Notes: generated by a model not told the origin, from the letters alone. 64,000 nucleotides of DNA from Actinopolyspora biskrensis (GCF_013408175.1 NZ_JACBYW010000008.1:121099-185098), one strand, 5' to 3'; positions 34,668-44,758 are shown, numbered from the stretch's first letter. Translations and numbers: made by a program.

Positions 34668-35363
34668 CTCGCACCCTCTCGTCAATTCGAGGTCCCCACC
34701 CCGGGCCGCGGGGCGGGGCGGCTGCGGCGCGACGGCTGTGCGTGCACTCGTATCGCCCGGCCGAGCGAGGTGTCTCGTGCACCGATGCCCGAGCCGAGGA
34801 CGTGTTCCCCACGTCTTCGCGCCGCATCCGACGCCGCGGCGGCCACGAGCACGGCACCCGGGCATGACGTCCTGCCCGGACAACCGCACGGATCCACGTA
34901 CCCGAGGTCCCCACGACGGAAAACCACGTCTCGTGGGCCGACGACCGCTGCGCGCCACGAAGAGCGAGGCCACGCGTGCCGGAGCAACGACATTCGCACT
35001 CACGGTACGCGCCACCGACAACCCCTTTCGTGCATGTCGGCCCGAACGGGCGTGCGCAACGGCCTTTCGATCATCGCCACCGAGACGCCGATTGTTGACA
35101 ATGCTACCCCTTTCGGGGCCCGCGTTTAACAATGAAGGAAATTCGTCTCATCGGAGCACGGTGGCACGCGGCCGCAACCGACGGGCCGCGCAACAGCACA
35201 TCCGGTGCGCACAGCCGCCGCGCAGCCCAGGCATCCGGCCGTGGTGCGTCCCGTCACAGGCAAGGCGGACGTGCCGGAAACGACCGCTCCAACCGCGACG
35301 ACCACCCCGCGAACCAACGCCCCCCTCCCCGACTGCCCACCGGCAGCACACGCCGAAGAAGCA
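34668..35363. other. Gene-poor stretch ahead of a Tn3 remnant
   Basis: About 700 bp without a convincing gene. Frames give Arg/Pro/Thr-rich shadow peptides. An AT-rich patch near 35085-35130 (GATTGTTGACAATGC: GTTGACAAT-type -35-like sequences) may belong to the GntR promoter or an old element end. Confidence 0.4.
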
Positions 35364-35495
35364 GCGGCCAGCTCTTCGCTGGTGACAAGTGCCGTGATCA
35401 CCTGGAACACCGCCCACCTCGAGCTCGTGCTCGAGCGGCTGGCCGAGCGACGCGGGCGCGTGGCCCCGGATCCACCGGCCCGCATCTCCCCGTGA
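35364..35495 (+). pseudogene. C-terminal scrap of a Tn3-family transposase
   Basis: The frame ends with LVTSAVITWNTAHLELVLER followed by a Gly-Arg stretch and ARISP, then a stop. This matches the last helices of Tn3 TnpA (LVTNAVVTWNTxYLxxAxxxLR...LARISP). Upstream residues in the same open frame (from 35205) do not match, so only the 3' end survives. A separate Tn3 N-terminal fragment lies at 56.4-56.8 kb on the other strand. Confidence 0.55.
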
Positions 35496-35572
35496 GGCAC
35501 CTGCGAATTCCCCGTCGGGGCCGAGCACGCGCGCACCGGCTGCCGAGCGTTGCGCGACCTCGCGAAGTGGGG

Positions 35573-36229
35573 CTAACGCGGCACGGTCTGGGTGATGCGC
35601 CACAGCCGCCGCGGTAGCTCGCCCTCGGTGAAGGGCTGCACCTCGTGCAGGTGCCAGCCGTCGGCGAGGTCGTCGACCAGGGCGCGGGAGAAGAAGTGCA
35701 CGGCGAAGCCGCCGTGTTCGTAGATGTCGTCGCCGTGGGCGGTGCCGGTGCCGTAGTGGGCATCGCCGGTGTGGCGCACGGTGTAGACGAGGGCGCCGCC
35801 CGGCCGTAGCACGCGAGCGATCTCGGTCGTCAGGGCGTGGATCTCGTCAGTGGACAGCGCCATGCACAGCAACATGTGCGCGAACACCCCGTCCAGACAG
35901 GCCTCGGGGAAGGGAAGTGGCTCGCGGGCGTCGTGCGCGGTGGTGTGCACCTGCTCGGCACGTCCCTCGCAGGTGGCCTGGGTGCGGAGCTGGTCCAGCC
36001 CGGTGGTGCTGAAGTCCGCGGCGTGCACGACGAAGCCCTCACGGGCGAAGTGCATCGCATCGCGGCCGTGGCCGGCCCCGAGTTCCAGGACCGAGCCCGC
36101 ACCTGCGGCGCGGAAGACCGCGGCGGCGTGCTGGGCGGGAGCGGAGGGCTGCCAACCGTACATCTCCGGGTTCGCGGTGTGGACCGACTGCCAGTGGTGC
36201 TGCTGGTCACGGTTCAGGCTGGCGGACAT
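35573..36229 (-). CDS. Class I SAM-dependent methyltransferase, divergent from ArsR-rhodanese
   Basis: 218 aa. Motif I is VLELGAGHGRDAMHFA, with VVHAADFSTTGLDQLR for the acidic ribose-binding residue and VLRPGGALVYTVRH as the post-III strand. The HWQSVHTANPEMYG N-terminus and the His/Gly-rich C-terminal half (EHGGFAVHFFSRALVDDL) recall TehB-like and small-molecule methyltransferases. Its start is 38 bp from the divergent ArsR-rhodanese regulator, with a perfect operator between, so it is probably in the same regulon. A thiol- or metalloid-directed methylation is plausible but unproven. Confidence 0.85.
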   Translation of the reverse strand: MSASLNRDQQHHWQSVHTANPEMYGWQPSAPAQHAAAVFRAAGAGSVLELGAGHGRDAMHFAREGFVVHAADFSTTGLDQLRTQATCEGRAEQVHTTAHDAREPLPFPEACLDGVFAHMLLCMALSTDEIHALTTEIARVLRPGGALVYTVRHTGDAHYGTGTAHGDDIYEHGGFAVHFFSRALVDDLADGWHLHEVQPFTEGELPRRLWRITQTVPR

Positions 36230-36233
36230 GTCT

Positions 36234-36263
36234 CCATTGTTCCACGGAAATATGGAACAATGG
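36234..36263. promoter_or_regulatory. Operator palindrome between methyltransferase and ArsR-rhodanese genes
   Basis: CCATTGTTCCA (36234-36244) and TGGAACAATGG (36253-36263) are perfect 11-bp arms with an 8-bp spacer. The site fills the 38-bp divergent gap, so a bound ArsR dimer would block both starts. Confidence 0.85.
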
Positions 36264-36267
36264 CCTC

Positions 36268-36921
36268 GTGGCCGTGGACAAGACTGATCTGTACGACGCC
36301 GTCGCCGGCACTGGTAAGGCCTTGGCGCACGGCAAGCGCCTGGAACTGCTGGAACTGCTGGCCCAGGGCGAACGCCCCGTCCGAGAGCTGGCCCGGACGG
36401 TGGAGCTGAAGCTGAGCACCGCCTCGGCCCACCTGCAGGTGCTGCACGAAGCCGGACTCGTGACCACGCGCAGACGGGGAACGAGCGTGCTGTACCAGCT
36501 GGCCGGCGCCGACGTGGCCGGGCTGCTGTCGGTGCTGTGCCGGGTCGCCGACGCCCACCGCGCCGAAGTGGAAACCGTTCGCCGTGCCCACCTCGACGCC
36601 GAGGACATCCGGCTGGTCGGCCGCGAGGAACTCCTGAACGCCGCCGGTGAGGGCCGGGCGCTGGTGCTGGACGTGCGTCCCGCCGAGGAGTACGCGGCCG
36701 GGCACGTACCCGGCGCGGTCTCCATCCCCCTGGACCAGCTGGCCGACCGGTTGGCCGAGATCCCGCCCGAGACCGACGTCGTCGCCTACTGCCGTGGGCG
36801 CTACTGCGTGCTCTCCTACGACGCGGTGCGGCTGCTGCGGGCCGGCGGACGCGACGCCGCGCTGCTGGAGGACGGCATCCTCGAATGGCGCCGCGACGGC
36901 CTGCCCATCACCACTGCTTGA
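36268..36921 (+). CDS. ArsR-family regulator fused to a rhodanese domain
   Basis: 217 aa from the GTG at 36268. Residues ~1-95 are an ArsR winged helix (KRLELLELLAQGERPVRELA, then LKLSTASAHLQVLHEAGLV). Residues ~115-217 are a rhodanese domain: VLDVRPAEEYAAGHVPGAVS and the active loop YCRGRYCVLSYDAVRLL, where the first Cys is the sulfur-carrying nucleophile. The fusion suggests a sensor of reactive sulfur, thiols or thiophilic metalloids. It shares a perfect operator with the divergent methyltransferase and is followed 27 bp later by an MFS pump, which it probably controls. Confidence 0.92.
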   Translation: MAVDKTDLYDAVAGTGKALAHGKRLELLELLAQGERPVRELARTVELKLSTASAHLQVLHEAGLVTTRRRGTSVLYQLAGADVAGLLSVLCRVADAHRAEVETVRRAHLDAEDIRLVGREELLNAAGEGRALVLDVRPAEEYAAGHVPGAVSIPLDQLADRLAEIPPETDVVAYCRGRYCVLSYDAVRLLRAGGRDAALLEDGILEWRRDGLPITTA

Positions 36922-36948
36922 CCCACCACTTCCCCCGAAGGAACCGTG

Positions 36949-38235
36949 ATGACCACCGCGCCCGCGCCCGCGCTGCACCCTGCCCAACGACGCATCCTGA
37001 CCGTCCTCGTCGCCGCACAGATCCTCAGTGGCGCCGGGCTGGCCGCAGGCATCACCGTCGGCGCCCTGCTGGCCGAGGACATGCTCGACACCACGGGCCT
37101 GTCCGGCCTGCCCAGCGCCCTGTTCACCGCCGGATCGGCCGCAGCGGCCGCCCTGATCGGACGCACCTCCCAACGCCGGGGACGCCGCACGGGCCTCGCG
37201 GCCGGCTATGCCGCCGGGGCGCTGGGGGCTCTCGGTGTCGTGATCGCCGCCACCATCGACAACGTCGCGCTGCTGTTCATCGCCCTGATCATCTACGGCT
37301 CCGGCACCGCCACCAACCTGCAAGCCCGCTACTCCGGCGCCGACCTGGCCACACCCGCGCACCGCGCTCGCGCTCTGAGCACCGTGCTGGTGGCCACCAC
37401 CCTCGGCGCCGTCCTCGGCCCCAACCTGGTCACCCCGCTGGGCACGCTGGCCCGGGCCTGGAACATCCCGCCGCTGGCCGGACCCTTCCTGCTGGCCGCC
37501 GTCGCCTACGGCGCCGCCGGAATCGTGCTGTGGTCGTTGCTGCGCCCCGACCCCCTGCTCACGGCGCGCACCCTGGACGACCCGGACACACCCCGACCGG
37601 GGAGCAGCACCGCGGCCCCGAACTCCTCGGCCGACAACAGGCGCCTTGTGCTGCTCGGGGCCGCGGTCATGGTCCTGGCCCAACTCGTCATGGTCGCGAT
37701 CATGACGATGACCCCGATCCACATGCAGCACCACGGACACTCCGTCGGCGCGGCCGGAGCCGTCATCGCCGTGCACATCGCCTCGATGTACCTGCCGTCC
37801 CCGCTGAGCGGTCTCCTCGTCGACCGCTACGGCCGGACGCCCATCGCGGCTGCCTCCGGCCTCACCCTGCTGGCGGCGGGACTGGTGGCCGCCTTCGCCC
37901 CAGCACAGTCGGTCGCGCTGCTGGCGATAGCGCTCGGACTGCTGGGGCTGGGATGGAGTCTCGGACTGGTCAGCGGCACCGCGATCATCACCGACAACAC
38001 CTCGCCGGCCACCCGCGCCAAAACCCAAGGCCTGGTCGACGTCACCATCGCCGTTGCCGGAGCCGGCGGCGGGCTGGCCTCCGGCGTGATCGTGGCCGCC
38101 GGAAGCTACACCCTGCTGTCCCTGGTCGGAGGCGTTCTCGCCGTGGCCCTGCTGCCCCTCATCAAGCTGACCACACGCACCCGTAGCACCCCGCACCCAG
38201 ACGACCGGCGCGCACCCACACCAGTCGGCCACTGA
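36949..38235 (+). CDS. MFS transporter in the ArsR-rhodanese operon
   Basis: 428 aa; the ATG at 36949 follows AAGGAA by five bases (a GTG one codon earlier is possible). About 12 membrane segments are visible, with an MFS loop 2-3 signature (GRTSQRRGRRTGLAAGY) and a symmetrical counterpart (GLLVDRYGRTPIAAAS). The central loop (RPDPLLTARTLDDPDTPRPG) is short. Position in the operon argues for export of the compound sensed by the regulator or made by the divergent methyltransferase. Substrate unknown. Confidence 0.88.
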   Translation: MTTAPAPALHPAQRRILTVLVAAQILSGAGLAAGITVGALLAEDMLDTTGLSGLPSALFTAGSAAAAALIGRTSQRRGRRTGLAAGYAAGALGALGVVIAATIDNVALLFIALIIYGSGTATNLQARYSGADLATPAHRARALSTVLVATTLGAVLGPNLVTPLGTLARAWNIPPLAGPFLLAAVAYGAAGIVLWSLLRPDPLLTARTLDDPDTPRPGSSTAAPNSSADNRRLVLLGAAVMVLAQLVMVAIMTMTPIHMQHHGHSVGAAGAVIAVHIASMYLPSPLSGLLVDRYGRTPIAAASGLTLLAAGLVAAFAPAQSVALLAIALGLLGLGWSLGLVSGTAIITDNTSPATRAKTQGLVDVTIAVAGAGGGLASGVIVAAGSYTLLSLVGGVLAVALLPLIKLTTRTRSTPHPDDRRAPTPVGH

Positions 38236-38509
38236 CGACCGACAGCACCCCTCGTTGCCAGACTCCGGGCGAAGGTCTCGCCACACCCCGCGCAAACGGT
38301 GTCCGACTCGGCCGGCCACCGGCCATGACACCCGAACAGGTCCGCCACGCCCGCGCCCGCTCACGTGATACGGCTCCGGTCGAACCGGCACACGGCGACT
38401 GTCAGGGTGTCCATCCGGCCGTCCACGACTTCATGCTGCTGGAGCCGCCCCGGGCGAGGTGTGTTTCGCGCGGGCACTCGAGGGCACGCGCGCCGCGGCT
38501 ACCTTCCCG

Positions 38510-39089
38510 CTACTTCCCGGCCAGCACAGTGAAGGTGAACCCGGTACTCGTCGGACGGCGCAGCGGAATGTCGCACTTGATCCGGCGCAGCACCTCGTTC
38601 CTGCTGAGGCCGAGCCCGTGGGCGATGAGCCGTTCCGGGCGCACCGGCACCGGATCGTCGAAGACGACCTCCACCTGGACCGGCCACGTCTCGTCGAGCC
38701 AGGCCGACGGGGTGTCCAGCCGCCAGCTCCCCTCCCAGTCCAGGGCGACGCGGTTGCGCCGGGCGAGCAGCGGATCCAACAGCTCGGACGCCACCAGTTC
38801 CGGATCGTTGACGCGGTAGCCGTTCGTTGACGCGGTAGCCGTCGAGCTCGGCCCGACCGAAGGACCTGACCGACGCTCGCTCGTGCACGGTGAGCTTGCT
38901 CGTCCGGCCGCAGGACACGCAGCGGACCAGCAGCCACACGTCCAGCAGCTTGCCGTTGGCGTTGACGCGGAACCTGCCCTCGCCGGTGGTGGCCGACTTC
39001 GACCGGCAGTCCACGCACCGCAACGACAGCAGAGGCAGCCTGGTCCGACGAACGACCCAGGACAGCACGGTATGAGGTTGTGAAGGCAT
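38510..39089 (-). pseudogene. DUF1062 gene broken by a 19-bp tandem duplication
   Basis: From the ATG at 39089 (GGAGAG upstream) the frame reads a DUF1062 N-terminus with C-x2-C knuckles (RCVDC and RCVSCGRT) and GEGRFRVNANGKLLDVWLL. It is lost after ELDGYRVN and resumes in another frame as DPELVASELLDPLLARRN through to LAGK at 38510. Removing one copy of the exact 19-bp repeat (38805-38842) joins the two halves into one uninterrupted protein of about 190 aa. DUF1062 function is unknown. The rest of the gap from 38236 contains no gene. Confidence 0.85.
38805..38842. repeat. Perfect 19-bp tandem duplication (two copies)
   Basis: TCGTTGACGCGGTAGCCGT occurs at 38805-38823 and again, without spacer, at 38824-38842. 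It shifts the DUF1062 frame by one base. This looks like a recent slippage event, a phase-variable switch, or an assembly duplication. Confidence 0.95.
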
Positions 39090-39351
39090 GAGCTCTCCAG
39101 AGACCTGACACGAGGCCGATCGCACGCGGCCTCGAACGCTGTATGACCGGGCGCGCATGGACAGCCCGGCAGAAGCCGACAGGAGGGTCGGCTTGAAGGT
39201 GAGCGGAAGAAGGTGTCAGCTCTGGAGATCAGGCGGGGTCACGCGGTTTTGTCCTCTGTCCTCACTGAGATGGGCCGCAGGCAACCTACGGGAGCGCCGA
39301 AGGGAACCTCAAACGGTTTTCCGAGGCGGAGAGCGTCCAGGGCACCTCGCC

Positions 39352-39595
39352 CCAGCCGCTGCACACCAAGCCCACCGGGCTGCTCAACTCGGGCGGGTTC
39401 TACGACTCCCTGCTTGCGTTCCTCGACCACGCCGTCGACGAACAGTTCCTGCGCCAGCCCCACCGTGATCTCGTGCTGGCCGAGGCCGATCCCGAACGGC
39501 TGCTGGGGAAGATGCGCGCCTGGACCGCACAACCGGTCCCGAAGTGGTTCGATCCCCCGCACTCGTCCGACACCGAGGCCACCGCCCCCGGTTGA
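39352..39595 (+). pseudogene. C-terminal remnant of a LOG-family (TIGR00730) gene
   Basis: The frame reads LHTKPTGLLNSGGFYDSLLA, then FLDHAVDEQFLRQPHRDLVL, a clear match to the C-terminal third of LOG-type nucleotide phosphoribohydrolases (cytokinin-activating Rossmann proteins). The nucleotide loop and the PGGxGTxxE motif are absent; upstream bases (39178-39350) show no matching coding. The 5' two thirds are deleted. Confidence 0.75.
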
Positions 39596-39597
39596 CC

Positions 39598-40565
<968 letters not shown>

Positions 40566-40701
40566 CTACGGTGGTCCGCCGTGCCACGTCACGTGGCTGC
40601 CGTCGCCCCGGCGGTCCGTTCGGGCACCGCACCGGGGTGCCGCCGAACGCGCCCCGGCGGCGATGTGCCCACCACCGGGGCGCGTGGCCAGCGGTTCGGT
40701 G

Positions 40702-41490
40702 TCATTCGAAGGTGATGTCCGAGCTGTCGTAGCGGCAGTTGTCACTGGGGCCGCTGCCGACCTTCTCGGGTTCCCCGCTGTCCTCGTTGCCCTCGTACCA
40801 GCCGCAGATCTCCATCTCGGAGTCGCCGACGACCGTGACGTCGGAGAACTCGGCGGTGTCTCCGTAGTTGGTGTTGATCCCGGCCAGGGTGAGCCCGGGG
40901 GCGGTGGCGGTGACGTTCTCGATGACCACGTGACGGTCGGTCTGGTCACTGCAGTTTCCGCAGGACCGGTACAGCTTGCCGAAGTCCTCGACCTGGAAAC
41001 CGCTGATCGTCATGGTCCCGGCCCCGTTGGCCTGGAACACCTTGTCCTCGGCGAGCTGCGCGCCGCCTCCTTCCACGGTCATCGTCGCCGAGGCGCTGTC
41101 GGCGTCGAACGTCGCGGCGTCCTCGCCGACGTCCTCCCACCACACGTTGCGCAGTGTGCACGACCCTTCGCAGTGGATGCCGTCGGCGGCCGGCGCGCCG
41201 ATGATCACGTTCTCCAACGTGGCACCGTCGGCGAGTTCGAAGATCGGTGGCTGGCCCTCGTCCTGGCCCCCGCCGCCGAGATCGCCCTCCCCGTAGTACC
41301 GGGTGAGTTCACCGTCCATCGTGCCTTCGACGGTGATGGTGGACCCGACCGCCTGCTCGCCCTGCGCTCCGGGGATGGGCACCTCGGCGTGGGAGGCGGG
41401 GGCGATCAGCGCCGTGCCGAGCACGGTCAGCGCGCACACCCCCGCCGCGTACAGATGTTTCCGGATGTGTAACGAAACGCGAGATATCAA
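40702..41490 (-). CDS. Secreted pectate lyase (PL3 type)
   Basis: 262 aa from a TTG at 41490, chosen because GAGGAAAG lies nine bases upstream and the signal peptide (HIRKHLYAAG, then VCALTVLGTALIA, AxA at PASHA) follows directly. The mature part has the family III beta-helix rungs: ATLENVIIGAPAADGIHCEG, NVWWEDVGEDAATFD, VEGGGAQLAEDKVFQANGAG and the Cys pair RSCGNCSDQ. PL3 enzymes cleave polygalacturonate by beta-elimination. It is monocistronic. It indicates access to plant-derived material. Confidence 0.88.
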   Translation of the reverse strand: MISRVSLHIRKHLYAAGVCALTVLGTALIAPASHAEVPIPGAQGEQAVGSTITVEGTMDGELTRYYGEGDLGGGGQDEGQPPIFELADGATLENVIIGAPAADGIHCEGSCTLRNVWWEDVGEDAATFDADSASATMTVEGGGAQLAEDKVFQANGAGTMTISGFQVEDFGKLYRSCGNCSDQTDRHVVIENVTATAPGLTLAGINTNYGDTAEFSDVTVVGDSEMEICGWYEGNEDSGEPEKVGSGPSDNCRYDSSDITFE

Positions 41491-41766
41491 CGTCGGCTCT
41501 TTCCTCAGCGAGACAGAAAACGCTTTCCGGCTGAGGTTAGAGCGCCGCACGCGTGTCCCCCAGTGCCCGTTCTTCCCCTTCGGCTGGGGCGAACGGGCCC
41601 GTTCCGCCGCCTCCGCACGGGGCACTCGTGGCCGCTGCGGCGGGAAAACGCCGCGTCCGGTGTTGTCGTTGACTCGCCAGGGTGCTCGAAGGTCCCAGGA
41701 GTCTCCAGCAGCGTGGCTCAGCGTGTCGGGCAGCCGCGGAGGAAGTGTCGAACTCGCCCGTCACGG

Positions 41767-42792
41767 TCAGGTCAGCGCGGCCATGGCAGCCACGGTGGTG
41801 ATCGTGACCAGCGCTGTCGACCCCAGTCCCAGCAGCAGGGCACGCGGCCCGGTGCGGATCAGCTCGCTCAGCCGTACCGATGTGCCGAGCGCGAACAGGG
41901 CTCCCGTCAGCAACACGGTGGTCAACTGCCGTGCCCCGTCCAGCACCGGTTCGGGAAGCACCCCACAGCTGCGGACCAGCACCGCGAACAGAAACCCGAG
42001 CACGAACAGCGGAATCAACGGCGGTTTGGTCGCGCCCTGCGCGCCGGACCGGCTGCGCCGGACCAAGCCCACCGCTGTCACCAGGGGCGCGAGCAGCACC
42101 ACGCGAGCGAGTTTGACCGTCACCGCTACCGCCACGGCCGCGGATCCCGCCGGGGAAGCCGCGGCGACCACTTGGCCCACCTCGTGCACACTGCCACCGG
42201 CGATGCGTCCCAGTGCCGGGGCCGACAGCCCCAACGCATCGCCCACCAGCGGGAGCGCGACCATGGCGGCCGTTCCGTAGAGCGTCACCATCGCCACAGC
42301 GGTGGCCACGTCCTCGTCCTCGCGGTCGACGACGCTTTCCATCGCAGCGATCGCCGAGGCCCCGCAGACCGCGAAACCGGTGGCCACCAGCATCCCCAAC
42401 CCGCCGGACGTTCCGAGCGCTCCGGCCAGGAGCACCGTCCCGAAGAACGTCACCAGCACCACCAGCAGCACCGCCACCAAGGTGCCCGCCCCGAGGGACA
42501 GCAGCTCCCCGGCAGCCAACCGCAGCCCGAGCAGCACCACCCCCAGCCGCAGCGCCACACGCAGCACCCGCGCCAGGCCGAGGCGGAGGCCTGCGGACAA
42601 CCGGAAGACGTTGCCGACCACGAGCCCGCACAACACCGCCACGGTCAACGCCCCCAGACCCGGAAGAAGGGCCGACACCGCCAGGGCGACCGCGGTAGCC
42701 GCCCCGGCCAACACCGTCCCGGGAAACGCTCGAGCGGCCGCGTTCCGGAAACCCACCGACATCGTTCGCACAACCGGCAGCGTGGCCGCCAC
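41767..42792 (-). CDS. YeiH-family (UPF0324) putative sulfate/anion exporter
   Basis: 341 aa, about 10-11 hydrophobic segments. Family landmarks are GLVVGNVFRLSAGL, GVVLLGLRLAAGELLSLG, GFAVCGASAIAAMESVV, SVHEVGQVVAAASP and LFALGTSVRLSELIRTGPR at the C-terminus. It is divergent from a LysR gene 115 bp away, the same arrangement as yeiE-yeiH of enterobacteria. YeiH homologues are linked to sulfite/sulfonate metabolism, but the substrate is not firmly established. Confidence 0.9.
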   Translation of the reverse strand: MAATLPVVRTMSVGFRNAAARAFPGTVLAGAATAVALAVSALLPGLGALTVAVLCGLVVGNVFRLSAGLRLGLARVLRVALRLGVVLLGLRLAAGELLSLGAGTLVAVLLVVLVTFFGTVLLAGALGTSGGLGMLVATGFAVCGASAIAAMESVVDREDEDVATAVAMVTLYGTAAMVALPLVGDALGLSAPALGRIAGGSVHEVGQVVAAASPAGSAAVAVAVTVKLARVVLLAPLVTAVGLVRRSRSGAQGATKPPLIPLFVLGFLFAVLVRSCGVLPEPVLDGARQLTTVLLTGALFALGTSVRLSELIRTGPRALLLGLGSTALVTITTVAAMAALT

Positions 42793-42907
42793 CGCACACC
42801 GCGCCTAGTCCCGATCCGAGCAGGTCGTCATAGCCGAACGGAATGTCCCCGGGGCAGGCGCCCCCTCCCGCGGAGGGCGGGCGGGGTCTGCGGCATAAAC
42901 TCGCCGC

Positions 42908-43801
42908 ATGTCCTCCCCGGATCCCGAGTCGCTGCGCGTGCTGGTGCTGGTGGGCAGGCTCGGCAGCATCGGCGCGGCGGCCGTCGAACTCGGGATCAGC
43001 CAGCCCTCGGCGAGCAAGAGACTGACCGGCCTGGAACGGCAGCTGGGCCTGACCCTGGTGGCCCGCTCCCGGCAGGGGTGTCACCTCACCCCTGCCGGGG
43101 AGCTCATCGACGAGTGGGCCCAGCAACTCCTGGCCCGGCTCGACGGGCTGCTCGACGGGGCGCGCGCACTGCGCGCCCAGCACGACTCGCGGTTGAGAGT
43201 GGCAGCCAGCATGACCGTCGCCGAGTACCTCGCGCCGAGCTGGATCGGTGCCCTGCGCGAAACCACCGACATCCGCGTGGAGCTGGAGGTGACCAATTCA
43301 CTGACGGTGGCCGAGCACGTGCGGCACGGCCACACCGACCTCGGCTTCGTCGAAACCCCCACTCCTCCGGAGGGCGTGGCCAGCCGTCAGGTCACCACCG
43401 ACACCGTGCTCGTCATCGCACCTGTCGACCACCCGTGGGCGCACCGGCGCTTTCCGCTGCGCGGCGAGGAACTGGCAGCCACCCCGTTGATCCTGCGCGA
43501 ACGCGGATCCGGAACCCGGGAGACCCTCTACCGCGCGCTCGGATCGGTCGGGGTCGAACCGGTGGCCCCGCTGCTGGAGCTGCACTCGACCACGGCGGTG
43601 CGCAACGCCGTGGTCGCCGGGGCGGGACCGGCGGTGTTGAGCCGACTGGCCGTGGACACCGATCTGGTGCGGAAACGCCTCGTTCCCGTCGCCGTCGAGG
43701 GGCTGGACCTGAGCCGGCCGCTGCGTGCCGTGTGGCGGGCGGGTCACCAGCTGACCGGAACAGCGGCGACGTTGCTGGCGCTGGCGGTGCGCTCCTCCTG
43801 A
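42908..43801 (+). CDS. LysR-family regulator, YeiE/CysB-like, probably controls yeiH
   Basis: 297 aa. The N-terminal helix-turn-helix is IGAAAVELGISQPSASKRLTGLERQLGL, and the effector domain has two lobes (RVAASMTVAEYLAPSWIGAL; PLILRERGSGTRETLYRAL). Divergent orientation to the YeiH transporter, 115 bp apart, suggests local control as in the E. coli YeiE-YeiH pair. A hairpin follows the stop (43813-43853). Confidence 0.9.
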   Translation: MSSPDPESLRVLVLVGRLGSIGAAAVELGISQPSASKRLTGLERQLGLTLVARSRQGCHLTPAGELIDEWAQQLLARLDGLLDGARALRAQHDSRLRVAASMTVAEYLAPSWIGALRETTDIRVELEVTNSLTVAEHVRHGHTDLGFVETPTPPEGVASRQVTTDTVLVIAPVDHPWAHRRFPLRGEELAATPLILRERGSGTRETLYRALGSVGVEPVAPLLELHSTTAVRNAVVAGAGPAVLSRLAVDTDLVRKRLVPVAVEGLDLSRPLRAVWRAGHQLTGTAATLLALAVRSS

Positions 43802-43812
43802 CCGCGGGCGGG

Positions 43813-43853
43813 GGCGCCGGCCCGCCACAGCACGGGCCCGTGCCTCCGGCGCC
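43813..43853 (+). terminator. Possible terminator after the LysR gene
   Basis: GGCGCCGG (43813-43820) pairs with CCGGCGCC (43846-43853), and the loop holds a further self-complementary GCACGGGCCCGTGC. No T-run. Confidence 0.4.
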
Positions 43854-43948
43854 GGGCGGATCCGCGAGATCACTACTGTTCAGCGACACAACCGGTACGT
43901 AGGGTGTCCACCGTCAAGATCGCACGCATCACGTGACACGGGGAGACC

Positions 43949-44758
43949 ATGGACAACAGCGCTCGCGAGCTGAACGTGGACCGTCCGAACTCGGCACGGC
44001 TGTACGACGTGTTCCTCGGGGGCAGTCACAACACGGCCACGGACAGGGAACTGGCCGAACGGATCCGTTCCAGCGCGCCACGGTGGTCGCTGGGGGCGCA
44101 GCTGAACCGCTCGTTCCTGCGGTGCGCCGTGCAGTACATGGCCTCGGCGGGTATCGACCAGTTCCTGGACCTGGGGTCGGGGATCCCCACGGTCGGCAAC
44201 GTCCACGAGATCGCGGAACAGCACAACCCCGGGGCGCGGGTGGTCTATGTGGACTACGAAACGATCGCCTACAACACCTCGCGCGCCGAGTTGGCCGACA
44301 ATCCGAACGTCACGATCATCAAAGCGGATCTGCGGGACCCGGACTCGGTGCTGAACCATCCCGAAACCGTCGAACTGCTGGACTTCTCCCGGCCGGTGGG
44401 GCTGCTGATCGTCGGGGTGCTGCTGTTCATAGGCCCCCGCGACAAACCGGGTGAGCTCGTGGCCACCTACCGCTCCCAGCTGACCTCCGGCAGCTACCTG
44501 GCGTTGTCCCAGGCCAGCGACGACGGCCTTCCCCCCGACCTGCAGACCGAGATCGACCAGGTCGTGGCCTCCTACGAGCACGCCGATGAGCAGCTCGTAC
44601 TGCGCAGCTACGACGAAGTGGCGGGGTGGTTCTCCGGCACCGAGCTCGTGGAACCGGGCATCGTGCACTACCCGGACTGGAGTCCCGGACAGCAGGCCCT
44701 GGACGAATACCAGCGCAGCTGCCGGTACGGCTACGTGGGGGTGGGACGGGTCCCGTGA
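43949..44758 (+). CDS. Methyltransf_19 (DUF574) SAM-dependent methyltransferase, copy 3
   Basis: 269 aa; GGGGAG is five bases before the ATG. The family N-terminus NSARLYDVFLGGSHNTATD and SAM loop LDLGSGIPTVGNVHE are followed by VVYVDYETIAYNTSRAEL. Compared with the 7.4 and 8.5 kb copies, the acidic ribose-binding position is kept (VDYE versus VDIE/VDNE). The substrate is unknown. It is convergent with the MFS gene. Confidence 0.9.
   Translation: MDNSARELNVDRPNSARLYDVFLGGSHNTATDRELAERIRSSAPRWSLGAQLNRSFLRCAVQYMASAGIDQFLDLGSGIPTVGNVHEIAEQHNPGARVVYVDYETIAYNTSRAELADNPNVTIIKADLRDPDSVLNHPETVELLDFSRPVGLLIVGVLLFIGPRDKPGELVATYRSQLTSGSYLALSQASDDGLPPDLQTEIDQVVASYEHADEQLVLRSYDEVAGWFSGTELVEPGIVHYPDWSPGQQALDEYQRSCRYGYVGVGRVP

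Noticed and set aside
38805..38842. CRISPR-like repeat
   Set aside because: Only two adjacent copies without spacers, inside a coding gene; it is a tandem duplication.
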